Shown: positions 50,801-54,280 of the stretch, one piece after another | How positions within the stretch are numbered: position 1 is the first letter of the stretch | Layout: each line of letters begins with the position of its first letter | Assembly: GCF_024166365.1 (NCBI RefSeq) | Contig: NC_064826.1 | Span: 63,257,001 to 63,321,000 of the forward strand | Direction of reading: 5' to 3' | Source of the DNA: Elephas maximus indicus | Lineage: Eukaryota > Chordata > Mammalia > Proboscidea > Elephantidae | DNA: 64,000 bases | Position numbers and translations under genes: made by a program | The notes under the pieces: model-generated | What the model saw: only the letters and a program-made list of their open reading frames with translations | What the model was told of the DNA's origin: nothing | Database searches by the model: none

Positions 50801-53653
50801 TGATAATATATTGGTAAACTTGATTACAGTTTTTAATAAATGATAATAAATAATCATTTATTTATAAATTTACCTAAATTTGTTTTTGATGGCCAAATTC
50901 AGTGTGATACTAAATGTACTTAGATATTGCCCTGGAAACATAATTCCTTAATCTTTTTTAATTTGCTTCCTCTTTTAATTACATAGGAACAATTGGATGT
51001 AGCTCTTTCCAAAATCTGCAAGAATTTTGACATTAACCATTATACCAAGGTTCAACAAGCTTATCGACTTCTTGGAAAAACACAGGTTAGTTTTGAAAGG
51101 ATGCTTGCTTTTTTCTTAATCAGAAATATATTGATCTTTATGATTGCTTAAGTCTGAATATTACTAATGTAGTATCCTTTGTGGATTTCATTTAATAAGT
51201 AAGTTTTTATGGTGTATTAACAGATGGAATTTAGTTGTTCCATGTGTATGTAGTGTGATTAAAACATTACAGAAATTTGTTTTGTACTGCGTAGTGTTTG
51301 TCAAATTCAGTATTTCCACAATTTTATGTAGGTTTTTTTTTTATGTATATTATAAAATAATTCAATGGAAGGAGACACGTAGTCTTTTTTACCTCAGCTC
51401 TTGGTCCTGGATCAGGAGTTCTTAATTTGGAGCTTCATGGGTTCTTAGATGGGCCAGCATGACTCTCTAAATGGCATGTAAACCGTTGCACATTGTGTAC
51501 CTTTATCTGTAAAAACAAGTCCATTGCATTTATCAGATTCTTCAAAGGGTTCTACTGTCCCCAAAATGTTCATAACTACTTTCATAATGCATGGTTTTAT
51601 ATAGTCTTAACTGCTCAAGGCTTCCTTGAAAATCTTGAAACATGCCATGGCTTGAAAGCTGATTGTGTCTTTTGTAGAAGTTTATGTATTTATACAACAT
51701 TTAGACATGATAGATATAAATGTTTCATTCTTTAAATGTTTCCCTCTGTATAAATAACCTAAAATGTAAGAATCAGCACAAAGCCAATTCCTATGAGGCG
51801 GAGGTAAAATCTATCCCAGAGTTCCACATTCTCTAAGCTGCTGTACCACTCCATCTCCTACACTGGCCACTCTCCCTCCCCTTAGCACTCTTGCGTCCCC
51901 GTTTGGGTTTGGCAATTCACTACAACATCTCATGAAACTCATGAACTGTACTTAGAGGAATAGGGTACAACTCAGAATCAGGAAGCAGGCAGGCAAAGCC
52001 TCCCTTCTTAGTACTGGACAGCTGTCTCAGCTCCTCTAGACCATGCAGACTTCCTCTCAGCCCCCTGAGGACAGGCTCTTCTCTGTCCCCTGAGGACAGG
52101 CTTCTCTTGGCCCTGACATCGGTCACCACTGGCTTTGCCACTGGGCTCTTCTGGGCTTCATGCCACCTTCAATATTACAACCTGGACCATTTTACAGCTC
52201 TTTTAGGGGGTTCCTTGCCTCCTCTCTATTTCTGGTTCTTCTCTCCTTTTTTCCTTCTGCTTTTCTTCCTGCTGCTTTCTGTCTGTAAAACCTCTTCCAG
52301 ACTGGATGCATATATCTACAAACACCTCGTAAATTTCAAGGCATGGCCCTCCCACCAAGGCCACAAACTGACCGGTCCACTCTCAGTAGGCCACAGATGC
52401 TTATTTGCATAGTAGGCTATAGTCACTTCATTTGCATGGTCTATAGTCACTTCATTTGCATAGTCTATTGACCAATCCCAACAAGGTGCGTACCAATCAC
52501 AGGGTAGGCTGCAGCCCAGGGCTAAACAAAAAGTCAGGTTGTTTACAGTTTACCCAGGAAATGTCAGTTAACCTGGACGTAAGTAATAAACGCTCTGGGG
52601 TAGAAACTAGGGCAAATGTAATGCCTCAGGGCTTAGGGGAAAATTCTCTCAATCTATTTTTCCAAAGAACCAAGGCAAGAGACCACATAAAGGAACTCAT
52701 TTCACCATACCCTCCATTATCATACTTTATTAATTTTCAGTTCTTAAGCAATATGTAGGAAAAAGTACAAGAAAGAAGACACTTGGCAGTTTTGAGAGAC
52801 ATATTTAAAGACCTTTGAAAATGCCATTACCATGTTTTTACACAAACAAATATAAAAGGTATGTGCTATTTGCATAAAAATATGGTATACTCCCAATTTT
52901 CCCTGTAAGATTTGTTCTTTCATTCATTAAATATTTATTGAGATCTATTATGTGCATTGCTCTAGGCACCTGGATATAAACCCTCGTGGAACTTACATTC
53001 TAGTGGAGGAGACAGATATTAAAGAAAGAAATGAATGTGATGTTGGTTGGTAACAAGTACTCTAAAAATATAAATCAGGATTAGAAGATAGAGTGATAGG
53101 AAGTACTGATTTATATGAGATTATCAAAAAAGACTTCTCTGATGAGGTGACCATTGAGAAGTGCTCTGCATGATGTAAAAGAATGAATATCTGATGGCAG
53201 ACGAGATCCTGAGGTGTGATTGTGCATGACAGCATTGAAATAGATTTCGATGGGAACACAATCATAAATACAGAGCAGCAGAGCAGTGTTCATGATTCAC
53301 ACTTATCTTCAGCAGCATGATGTTTTGGTTAGTTGAAGGGTTATTTGCAAGTAATCAACACTGCAGTTATAATTCTGTGAATAGCAGTGATCTTTGTGCT
53401 TTAACTGTAGTTGGTAAAGATGTTTTCCTGTGTTTTTCCAATCTGTTGACATTTACTTGCATTAATAACAAGAAGTTATATTGTATTTTTTTTTTTCTTT
53501 TCTTTCCCACAGACAGCAATGGATCAACTTCATATGCACTTCACCCAAGCCATTCACAATACCGTGTTTCAAGTTGTGCTTGGTTATGTGGAACTATGTG
53601 CAGGAAACACAGATACAAAATTCCAAAAGCTGCAATATAAGGATCTCTGTACA
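5800..53653 (+). CDS. VPS50: VPS50 (syndetin/CCDC132), N-terminal part, 12 exons, 3'-incomplete
   Basis: Twelve exons (5800-5832, 14758-14826, 27208-27330, 28427-28498, 31187-31240, 32541-32611, 33302-33419, 33500-33535, 34680-34762, 49639-49681, 50987-51085, 53513-53653) add to 942 nt and 314 uninterrupted codons. The protein starts [11 protein letters not shown] and matches mammalian VPS50 as I remember it almost residue for residue. Known role: VPS50 replaces VPS54 and joins VPS51, VPS52 and VPS53 in the EARP tether, which returns internalised receptors such as transferrin receptor from endosomes and takes part in dense-core vesicle maturation. The visible part covers the charged N-terminus, a helical coiled-coil-like stretch (about residues 60-135) and most of the VPS54-N-like region. 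All splice sites are GT-AG. 5800 is the first ATG in this frame; the frame is open upstream back to at least 5575 but has no other ATG. The C-terminal two thirds lie outside the window. Confidence 0.96.
5833..7044 (+). other. Intron 1, 5' part
   Basis: The first 100 bp continue the GC-rich promoter domain; the rest is AT-rich with nothing further recognised. The open frame that runs through exon 1 to 6135 reads into this intron and is not a separate gene. Confidence 0.6.
7045..7275 (+). repeat. MIR element, sense
   Basis: Contains the diagnostic core GTGTGACCTTGGGCAAGTCA and the ATCTGTAAAATGGGAACAGT segment of the ancient MIR SINE. Confidence 0.85.
7538..8164 (-). mobile_element. MaLR-type LTR, antisense, carrying a SINE
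   Basis: On the minus strand it starts TGTTACGGATTGAACTGTGT and ends AACTAAGACA, the TG...CA layout of MaLR (MLT1/MST-like) LTRs. An approximate 5-bp duplication flanks it (GTTGG and ATTGG). A SINE interrupts it at 7878-8021. Confidence 0.7.
7878..8021 (-). mobile_element. AfroSINE inside the MaLR LTR
   Basis: Antisense short-form copy flanked by CATTACCATCA (7867-7877) and CATTAACATCA (8022-8032), so it inserted after the LTR. Confidence 0.9.
8449..8566 (+). mobile_element. RTE-type LINE, 3' end fragment
   Basis: Starts at the ATGAGCTCAAGCATAGCAAT block and ends CACCTAACAACAACAG, as in the other RTE 3' ends here. Confidence 0.85.
8672..8727 (+). repeat. Tandem duplication, 2 x 28 bp
   Basis: Two adjacent 28-bp copies (8672-8699 and 8700-8727), each beginning TTAATTAGTACT and ending ATTATTGGATTA, with about two mismatches. 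Confidence 0.85.
8955..10640. repeat. Ancient interspersed repeat remnants (L2-like and unassigned)
   Basis: Begins with TTCAACAAATGTTTGTTGAG and GCTATGTGCCAGGCACTATT, the antisense L2 3' end, and continues into purine-rich sequence typical of old mammalian repeats whose family I cannot name. An L2-like tail recurs at about 10300-10345. Reverse-strand open frames (9008-9900) are artefacts of this repeat. Confidence 0.45.
9865..10069 (-). mobile_element. AfroSINE, long form, antisense
   Basis: Full-length antisense copy flanked by a perfect 14-bp duplication ATATAAGTGGTATA (9851-9864 and 10070-10083), a clear late insertion into older repeat DNA. Confidence 0.95.
10641..11104 (+). other. Intron 1, unassigned stretch
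   Basis: AT-rich; no repeat or coding signal recognised. Confidence 0.5.
11105..11330 (-). repeat. MIR/L2-like remnant, antisense
   Basis: Reads as antisense MIR: CACTTAAAAGATGCTTAATG, CATCATCTCTTTCACTCC, then GGTTAGGTAATGTGTGCAAG. Diverged. Confidence 0.5.
11593..11755 (+). mobile_element. AfroSINE, short form
   Basis: Sense copy with a damaged A-box-like head (GTGACGCAGTAGTTAAGAGC) and an intact 3' half. Confidence 0.9.
11771..11870 (+). mobile_element. AfroSINE, 3'-truncated
   Basis: The head and tRNA-like part are present, but the copy stops after CTCCTTGGAAATGGTATGG and lacks the usual 3' segment. A 3' truncation is unusual for a reverse-transcribed element and implies a later deletion. 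Confidence 0.85.
12004..12173 (+). mobile_element. AfroSINE, short form, with clean duplication
   Basis: Flanked by the perfect 11-bp repeat AACCCAACCTT (11993-12003 and 12174-12184). Confidence 0.95.
12185..12736 (+). other. Intron 1, unassigned stretch
   Basis: A T-run then unique-looking sequence; no coding or repeat signal recognised. Confidence 0.45.
12737..12915 (+). mobile_element. AfroSINE, CAACAACAA-tailed subfamily
   Basis: Contains GGAAGACAGGCCTGGCAGTC and ends ATGGCAACAACAAAAACAA, the RTE-like tail variant. Confidence 0.88.
13251..13404 (-). mobile_element. AfroSINE, left arm of a head-to-head pair
   Basis: Antisense full-length short form. Its head (CACCAGGGCTCCC) abuts the head of the next copy with no spacer. 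Confidence 0.92.
13405..13560 (+). mobile_element. AfroSINE, right arm of a head-to-head pair
   Basis: Sense copy starting at ATGGCATAGTGG, so about ten bases of its head are missing. Ends in a T-run. Confidence 0.92.
13587..13626 (+). mobile_element. AfroSINE 3'-end fragment
   Basis: Only the CACTATGAGTCAGAATCAGC segment and a few following bases. Confidence 0.65.
14070..14265 (-). mobile_element. AfroSINE, long CCACCCAGG-head subfamily, antisense
   Basis: Reads TTGTTAGTTGCCATCAAGTC at its 3' side and ends GTGCCACCCAGGGAGTCCT at the head. Confidence 0.9.
14277..14427 (-). mobile_element. AfroSINE, short form, antisense
   Basis: Lies 11 bp from the previous copy in the same orientation; its head carries a small GAGT duplication. 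About 330 bp before exon 2. Confidence 0.9.
14758..14826 (+). CDS. VPS50: VPS50 coding exon 2 (codons 12-34)
   Basis: Sixty-nine nt, phase 0 at both ends, beginning [11 protein letters not shown] and ending RVPGK. The acceptor is a long T-run followed by AAG, an uncommon acceptor trinucleotide; the donor is AAG|GTATTG. Exon 1 to exon 2 spans 8.9 kb of intron. Confidence 0.95.
14830..15734 (+). other. Intron 2, 5' part
   Basis: AT-rich with T-runs; nothing recognised. The short open frames here are accidental. Confidence 0.5.
15735..15895 (+). repeat. MIR element, sense, diverged
   Basis: The series GACCTAGGTTCAAGTATTGA, CTCAGTTTCCTCATCTGTGA and AAAAGATGGGATTGGAGTAT follows the MIR order. 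Confidence 0.65.
15929..16146 (+). mobile_element. AfroSINE, long form
   Basis: Flanked by the perfect 11-bp repeat ATATTGTAATA (15918-15928 and 16147-16157). Contains the long-form middle GGCAGTCTGCTTCCATAAAG. Confidence 0.95.
16652..16740. repeat. Long-arm inverted repeat (hairpin)
   Basis: A 38-nt left arm (16652-16689) and a 42-nt right arm (16699-16740) are near-perfect reverse complements around a 9-nt loop; the right arm has a 4-nt ATTT insertion and two mismatches near the AGTGG block. Confidence 0.92.
16741..16790 (+). mobile_element. AfroSINE 3'-end scrap next to the hairpin
   Basis: ACTCATGAGTTGGAATGGGG followed by GGCAGTTAACAACAAT matches only the last 45 bp of the tailed subfamily. 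Confidence 0.6.
17131..19300 (+). other. Intron 2, middle part
   Basis: AT-rich, mostly unique-looking DNA with a short (CA)n at 17756-17770. A CCACTAGATGGCAC sequence at 17689-17702 fits a CTCF core. No coding signal. Confidence 0.45.
17689..17702 (+). promoter_or_regulatory. CTCF-like core motif
   Basis: CCACTAGATGGCAC matches the pattern CCASYAGRKGGCRS apart from its last base. Motif match only. Confidence 0.35.
19470..19690 (+). repeat. L2-like 3' UTR remnant, sense
   Basis: The order CCAAATGCCACCTCTTCCGT, CCTTTGAAGCCCTTCC, then GAGGGAAAGGCTGTAC follows the L2 3' UTR. Confidence 0.5.
19691..20930 (+). other. Intron 2, unassigned stretch
   Basis: AT-rich with two A-runs preceded by GGTTCACC/ATTCACC (about 19975-20020); nothing else recognised. 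Confidence 0.45.
20931..21093 (-). mobile_element. AfroSINE, short form, antisense
   Basis: Full-length antisense copy with an approximate flanking repeat, ATATTTTCACATA and ATATTTTCGTATA. About 250 bp upstream of the RTE LINE. Confidence 0.88.
21340..24541 (+). mobile_element. RTE-type LINE, nearly full length, decayed
   Basis: About 3.2 kb in gene orientation: a 5' UTR-like part, an AP-endonuclease region, a linker, a reverse transcriptase and a 3' end with ACAACAACAAC tail. Fragments such as [12 protein letters not shown] (endonuclease) and [10 protein letters not shown] (RT catalytic motif) identify an RTE/BovB-like clade element. Multiple stops and frameshifts make it dead. Its 3' end supplies the sequence shared with the SINEs. 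The 5' limit is approximate and I saw no clear target duplication. Confidence 0.9.
21709..24494 (+). pseudogene. RTE ORF remnant: endonuclease-reverse transcriptase
   Basis: The coding part is split into open pieces at 21709-22062 (endonuclease N-terminal part), about 22139-22375, 22329-22850 (linker) and 23922-24173, 24216-24494 (C-terminal region). The RT palm lies between about 23400 and 23900, with YADD at 23775-23786. Frames change between pieces and stops such as TGA and TAG interrupt them. In this family one ORF encodes both nicking and target-primed reverse transcription; this copy could do neither. Confidence 0.88.
24940..25097 (+). mobile_element. RTE-type LINE, 3' end fragment, well preserved
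   Basis: From GACGAGGTAGATTGACACAG to GGCACCTAACAACAACAAC; cleaner than the 3' end of the longer copy 400 bp upstream, so probably a separate, younger insertion. Confidence 0.9.
25475..25682 (-). mobile_element. AfroSINE, long form, antisense
   Basis: Flanked by the perfect 11-bp repeat AAAGATGACTT (25464-25474 and 25683-25693). Confidence 0.95.
25700..27200 (+). other. Intron 2, 3' part
   Basis: AT-rich, unique-looking; a (TA)n run at 26879-26897. It ends in the T-rich acceptor tract of exon 3. Confidence 0.5.
27208..27330 (+). CDS. VPS50: VPS50 coding exon 3 (codons 35-75)
   Basis: One hundred and twenty-three nt, phase 0 at both ends. Encodes the segment from EEFRELREQ to DIVKYELE. The acceptor is T-rich and ends in AAAG, a second AAG acceptor; the donor is GAG|GTAAAA. 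Confidence 0.96.
27335..28420 (+). other. Intron 3
   Basis: Starts AT-rich, then a G-rich part (about 28020-28330) with a short GGTTAGGGTTAGGG. No repeat or coding signal I can name. Confidence 0.5.
28427..28498 (+). CDS. VPS50: VPS50 coding exon 4 (codons 76-99)
   Basis: Seventy-two nt, phase 0, from [10 protein letters not shown] to KLKQQQAA. The glutamine-rich, amphipathic end suits the predicted coiled coil through which EARP/GARP subunits associate. Acceptor TTATAG, donor GCA|GTAAGT. Confidence 0.96.
28887..29155 (+). repeat. MIR element split by a SINE
   Basis: TGTATGACCTTGGGCAAGTT lies before and TCTGTAAAATGATGGGTT across the insertion point of an AfroSINE. Confidence 0.8.
29020..29109 (-). 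mobile_element. AfroSINE, 5'-truncated, antisense
   Basis: Only the 3' half is present, after an A-run. Flanked by a perfect 16-bp duplication GTAAAATGATGGGTTA (29004-29019 and 29110-29125). Confidence 0.95.
29615..29836 (+). repeat. MIR element, sense
   Basis: Follows the MIR order: TAGCATAGTAGCCTTGGGTT, ACTGTGGGTGAGTTACTGC, CCTGGAAAATGAGAAAGC and TTGCCTGGCACAGAGCAG. Confidence 0.8.
29891..30100 (+). mobile_element. AfroSINE, long form
   Basis: Head ACAGCCCTGGTGACGCAGTG, then ATGAAGATTTCAGCCTAGG, ending GAGAGCATACAGCAACAACA. An approximate repeat CATACAATTT/CATACAAATT flanks it. Confidence 0.88.
30101..31180 (+). other. Intron 4, remainder
   Basis: AT-rich; a short MIR/L2-like scrap (GACCAGGCACTGTACTACAT) near 30960-30990. 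Otherwise nothing recognised. Confidence 0.5.
31187..31240 (+). CDS. VPS50: VPS50 coding exon 5 (codons 100-117)
   Basis: Fifty-four nt, phase 0, encoding [18 protein letters not shown]. Acceptor TTATAG, donor AAG|GTAAGA. Skipping this 18-codon exon would keep the frame. Confidence 0.96.
31431..31919 (-). mobile_element. L1 3' UTR fragment, antisense (intron 5)
   Basis: Resembles the 3' ends of the other two L1 copies here, including the CAGTCTTGGGGGTTCCTCCAG-like block (TCTTGGGGGTTCCTCCAG) and GTCAGACCAGTGAGTCTGGT. Flanked by ATCTGATT (31423-31430 and 31920-31927). Strongly 5'-truncated. Confidence 0.8.
31928..32535 (+). other. Intron 5, remainder
   Basis: Unique-looking AT-rich DNA; no features recognised. 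Confidence 0.5.
32541..32611 (+). CDS. VPS50: VPS50 coding exon 6 (codons 118-141, last codon split)
   Basis: Seventy-one nt from ELERVTSLQ to TNGR. It ends after two bases of an Arg codon (AG|A), which exon 7 completes. Acceptor TTTTTACAG, donor AG|GTATTG. Confidence 0.96.
32834..33151. mobile_element. hAT-type DNA transposon remnant (intron 6)
   Basis: Starts CAGTGCTTCTCAAACT and ends GCTTTGAATAGTGCTG, imperfect inverted ends typical of MER/Charlie-group hAT elements. An 8-bp duplication flanks it (GTTTAAGT and GTTTAGAT). About 320 bp with no transposase, so non-autonomous. Confidence 0.65.
33302..33419 (+). CDS. VPS50: VPS50 coding exon 7 (codons 141-180)
   Basis: One hundred and eighteen nt. 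It completes the split Arg and encodes [11 protein letters not shown] to LRTIKTL, ending in phase 0. Acceptor TTTGCAG. The donor TTG|GTATAT is weak and is followed by a very short intron. Confidence 0.96.
33420..33499 (+). other. VPS50: Intron 7, 80 bp
   Basis: Very short intron between exons 7 and 8 with a weak donor (TTG|GTATAT) and a strong acceptor (TTTTTTCAG). Confidence 0.95.
33500..33535 (+). CDS. VPS50: VPS50 coding exon 8 (codons 181-192), micro-sized
   Basis: Only 36 nt, encoding [12 protein letters not shown], phase 0 at both ends. It lies 80 bp after exon 7, with acceptor TTTTTTCAG and donor GAG|GTAAGT. The adjacent weak donor suggests exons 7 and 8 are defined together, which is an inference. 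Confidence 0.96.
33536..34679 (+). other. Intron 8
   Basis: AT-rich; an L2-like scrap near 34000-34050 (CTTGAGCTTCTTGGGGCAGG). Open frames at 34374-34761 run through exon 9 but are not coding outside it. Confidence 0.5.
34680..34762 (+). CDS. VPS50: VPS50 coding exon 9 (codons 193-220, last codon split)
   Basis: Eighty-three nt encoding [17 protein letters not shown] to HYSCI plus two bases of a Ser codon (AG|T). The acceptor is TACCTTAAG, the third AAG acceptor in this gene, with only a modest pyrimidine tract. The donor is AG|GTAAGG, followed by the largest intron here (14.9 kb). Confidence 0.95.
34763..35809 (+). other. Intron 9, 5' part
   Basis: AT-rich; no repeat family or coding signal recognised. 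Confidence 0.5.
35824..37522 (-). mobile_element. 5'-truncated L1 with apparent 3' transduction of a MaLR LTR
   Basis: On the minus strand the order is L1 3' UTR (37522 to about 36233), a short A-tract (36232-36227), about 23 bp of other sequence, a MaLR-type LTR part (about 36203 to 35839) and a 15-nt poly(A) (35838-35824). The unit is flanked by TTGAAGTTACACAC (35810-35823) and TTGAAGTTATACAC (37523-37536). This is the structure expected when an L1 transcript reads through its own poly(A) and ends at a downstream signal. Confidence 0.75.
35839..36203 (-). mobile_element. MaLR-type LTR, 3'-truncated at its poly(A) site
   Basis: The minus strand starts ATTATGGATTAAACTGTGCC and runs to GACAATAAACTTCTGTTC, including an AATAAA signal; the LTR stops about 15 nt after it, exactly where the poly(A) begins. 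Confidence 0.7.
37537..37827 (+). other. Intron 9, short unassigned stretch
   Basis: Nothing recognised between the L1 insertion and the next ancient repeat. Confidence 0.4.
37828..38200 (-). repeat. L2-like remnant, antisense
   Basis: TTTTGCTATGTGCCAGGCAC, then TTCTGGAGGAGGACCTGGGG and AGGTCTGAGGCAGAGATG follow the antisense L2 3' UTR. Confidence 0.5.
38201..39868 (+). other. Intron 9, unassigned stretch
   Basis: AT-rich; no clear repeat or coding signal. Confidence 0.45.
39869..39918 (-). mobile_element. AfroSINE head fragment, antisense
   Basis: GTTCAAACTGCTGACCTTTT followed by GGTTAGCAGCCGAGTGCTTA; only the tRNA-like part remains. Confidence 0.7.
40608..40757 (+). mobile_element. AfroSINE, first of a same-site pair
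   Basis: Short form, full length; bounded by copies 1 and 2 of the target TTTATATTGCTTTTGG (40592-40607 and 40758-40773). Confidence 0.95.
40774..40922 (+). mobile_element. AfroSINE, second of a same-site pair
   Basis: Short form, same orientation; bounded by copies 2 and 3 of the target (40758-40773 and 40923-40938, the last with one mismatch). Confidence 0.95.
40939..42354 (+). other. Intron 9, unassigned stretch
   Basis: AT-rich with T-runs and a (TTTA)n at about 41895-41915; no repeat family or coding signal recognised. Confidence 0.45.
42370..42500. repeat. Ancient repeat remnant (MIR/L3-like)
   Basis: AATCATGGGGCTTTAGAGCTG, AGGAAACTGATGCCCAAAG and TAAGTCACACGGCTTGTTAA match a common old mammalian repeat whose family I cannot fix. 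Confidence 0.4.
42511..42563 (+). repeat. Tandem duplication, period 28 bp
   Basis: AATTAAAATGCTAATTACCT begins at 42511 and again at 42539; the 25-bp repeated part is identical in both copies. Confidence 0.9.
42564..43596 (+). other. Intron 9, unassigned stretch
   Basis: AT-rich; nothing recognised. Confidence 0.45.
43597..44280 (-). repeat. L2-like remnant, antisense, split by a SINE
   Basis: TTCAACAGATATCCGTTGAG, TCAGTCCTGGGGAGTCACAG and CCCAGAGAAGGTGACATTTG follow the antisense L2 3' UTR. The element appears to resume after the SINE, but its right limit is uncertain. Confidence 0.5.
43886..44062 (-). mobile_element. AfroSINE inside the L2-like remnant
   Basis: Antisense copy of the CCACCCAG-head subfamily, moderately diverged. 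Confidence 0.85.
44697..44912. mobile_element. AfroSINE with inverted 5' part (twin-priming type)
   Basis: Left part (44697 to about 44859) is antisense and ends at the SINE head (TGTGCCACCCAGG); the right part (about 44860-44912) is the sense 3' end. The unit is flanked by a perfect 13-bp duplication GTAGCTGGATATG (44684-44696 and 44913-44925). Confidence 0.92.
45135..45275 (-). repeat. MIR-like remnant, antisense
   Basis: AAGGGCATTTTACATTTG, TTTTAGATGAGGATATCAGA and GAGGTTAAGGAACTTGTTCT follow antisense MIR. Confidence 0.6.
45550..45758 (-). mobile_element. AfroSINE, CCACCCAGG-head subfamily, antisense
   Basis: Full-length and flanked by a perfect 15-bp duplication TGGCTCTGCATTATA (45535-45549 and 45759-45773). 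Confidence 0.96.
45805..46010 (-). repeat. MIR element, antisense
   Basis: TAGATGAGGAAACCAAGGCT followed by ACCTTGTTTAAGGTCATAGC is the antisense MIR core. Confidence 0.8.
46055..46185 (-). repeat. MIR-like remnant, antisense
   Basis: AACAGATGAGAAACCTGAGG and CCCATAGAGGTTGAGTTCAC; a second MIR-like piece close to the first. Confidence 0.6.
46375..46541 (-). mobile_element. AfroSINE, short form, antisense
   Basis: Full length; flanked by TTATAATGGCCTAAC (46360-46374) and TTATAATGGTCTAAC (46542-46556). Confidence 0.95.
46557..47081 (+). other. Intron 9, unassigned stretch
   Basis: Unique-looking; no features recognised. Confidence 0.4.
47082..47211 (-). mobile_element. AfroSINE, antisense, head truncated
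   Basis: Starts at the 3' segment CACTGCTGTCGAGTCGATTC and stops at TTAGCAGCTGTAGC, so the first ~25 bp of the head are missing. Confidence 0.88.
47347..47699 (-). mobile_element. tRNA-Gly-headed SINE with RTE-like body
   Basis: On the minus strand the first ~70 nt (47699 to about 47630) read like tRNA-Gly: GCAGTTCAATGGTAGAATTC, then CTCCCACGCCGGAGA, then AGCCAATAC. The body that follows resembles the 5' UTR of the RTE LINE at 21.4-21.56 kb, and the end (GGCAGTAAACAACA) resembles an RTE tail. About 350 bp, with approximate flanking repeats (TTATTGAGTT and CTATTGATTT). Confidence 0.75.
47717..47741. repeat. A-run followed by T-run
   Basis: Roughly 15 A then 11 T at the junction between two SINE insertions; a perfect poly(A)/poly(T) palindrome. 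Confidence 0.85.
47753..47961 (+). mobile_element. AfroSINE, long form
   Basis: Sense copy with middle GATGTGGCGGTCTGTTCCTG; bounded by TATCTATCTA on both sides. Confidence 0.9.
47976..48171 (+). mobile_element. AfroSINE, CAACTAACAACA-tailed subfamily
   Basis: Begins TATGGGTGGCGCAAATGGAT and ends CGATGGCAACTAACAACA. Third retroelement in a row in this 0.8-kb stretch. Confidence 0.9.
48172..48846 (+). other. Intron 9, unassigned stretch
   Basis: AT-rich; nothing recognised. Confidence 0.45.
48847..49013 (+). mobile_element. AfroSINE, long form, head-truncated
   Basis: Starts within the tRNA-like part (GTGCTAACCAAAAGGTTGG) and ends TTAACTCAACAACAACAG. Confidence 0.88.
49014..49638 (+). other. 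Intron 9, 3' end
   Basis: AT-rich with a T-run near 49352; ends in the acceptor of exon 10. Confidence 0.5.
49639..49681 (+). CDS. VPS50: VPS50 coding exon 10 (codons 220-234)
   Basis: Forty-three nt. It completes the split Ser and encodes [14 protein letters not shown], ending in phase 0. Acceptor AAATAG, donor GAG|GTAAGA. It is small and isolated, about 15 kb from exon 9 and 1.3 kb from exon 11. Confidence 0.95.
49682..50986 (+). other. Intron 10
   Basis: AT-rich, no recognisable repeats; an A-run at about 50719-50731. One of the few repeat-poor stretches here. Confidence 0.5.
50987..51085 (+). CDS. VPS50: VPS50 coding exon 11 (codons 235-267)
   Basis: Ninety-nine nt, phase 0, from [15 protein letters not shown] to RLLGKTQ. 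Acceptor TTACATAG, donor CAG|GTTAGT. It continues the helical VPS54-N-like region. Confidence 0.96.
51086..51774 (+). other. Intron 11, 5' part
   Basis: AT-rich, nothing recognised. The open frame at 51493-51735 has no domain. Confidence 0.45.
51780..52735. mobile_element. Possible solitary LTR or LTR-like element (family unknown)
   Basis: A locally GC-richer, pyrimidine-rich block in AT-rich intron 11. It contains three ATTTGCAT octamers, two CCAAT boxes and an AATAAA (about 52586), a mix typical of retroviral LTRs. I could not place TG...CA ends or a target duplication, so family, limits and strand are open. Confidence 0.35.
52403..52497 (+). promoter_or_regulatory. Cluster of three octamers and two CCAAT boxes
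   Basis: ATTTGCAT at 52403-52410, 52430-52437 and 52454-52461; CCAAT at 52472-52476 and 52493-52497. The last two octamers lie in adjacent 24-bp units starting CTATAGTCACTTC. Confidence 0.6.
52917..53260 (-). repeat. L2-like remnant, antisense
   Basis: TTCATTCATTAAATATTTAT, GGAACTTACATTCTAGTGGA and GATGAGGTGACCATTGAG follow the antisense L2 3' UTR. It ends about 250 bp before exon 12. Confidence 0.65.
53513..53653 (+). CDS. VPS50: VPS50 coding exon 12 (codons 268-314)
   Basis: One hundred and forty-one nt, phase 0, from [12 protein letters not shown] to YKDLCT. The acceptor follows a long T/C tract and ends CCCACAG; the donor is ACA|GTATGT. I found no continuation (expected to begin with an HVTPD-like segment) between here and 64000, so the next exon lies beyond the window. 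Confidence 0.95.
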
Positions 53654-54280
53654 GTATGTAGTAATTTAATTACTGTTCATAAGTCTCTTTTTTAGTTTTT
53701 ACATTAATATTCCATTCTTCTTAGCACTTACTATTTAAAAATGCTACTAAAATAAAAACAAATATGTTTGCCAAAAGTTTTTTTGTTCCATCATAATCCT
53801 TTACTCATGCAGGAATCAGAGGACTCAGTCACACAGGTGGCAACAGTTGATGGGGTGGCACAGAGTTGTGGAGTGCATCTCCTTCTAAATTGACTCTGCC
53901 CTTGACTAGCTTCTCTCACCCTTCCCTTTCAGGTTCTTAATTCTCTTCTATCATTGCATTTAGGATGCTTCTAAGCAATCACTTTTGGTAGTTTTCTGCA
54001 CAAACTTTCATTTTTTTCGTGTGATAAATGCTGTCTATGTCAGCATCTATAACCAGTTTTTCCTTTTCTTAAGGAAACAGGAGTCTATAGGTAATTTAAC
54101 CCCCAGGTGAGAAATGGACTGACTGGGGCTATGTTTCGGAGAGTAGATCCTGCTGAGGGGGTGTTGTAGAATTCGAGGAAAAGTGCAGAATGAACAACTG
54201 CATGAAAGGCGGTGTCATTTGCTTCTATAGGGAAGACTGGTGACGGGCAGGTTTGAGTGGATCATCATGAGTTTTGCTTT
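53654..54280 (+). other. Intron 12, 5' part
   Basis: Unique-looking sequence between exon 12 and the L1; no coding signal. Confidence 0.5.
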
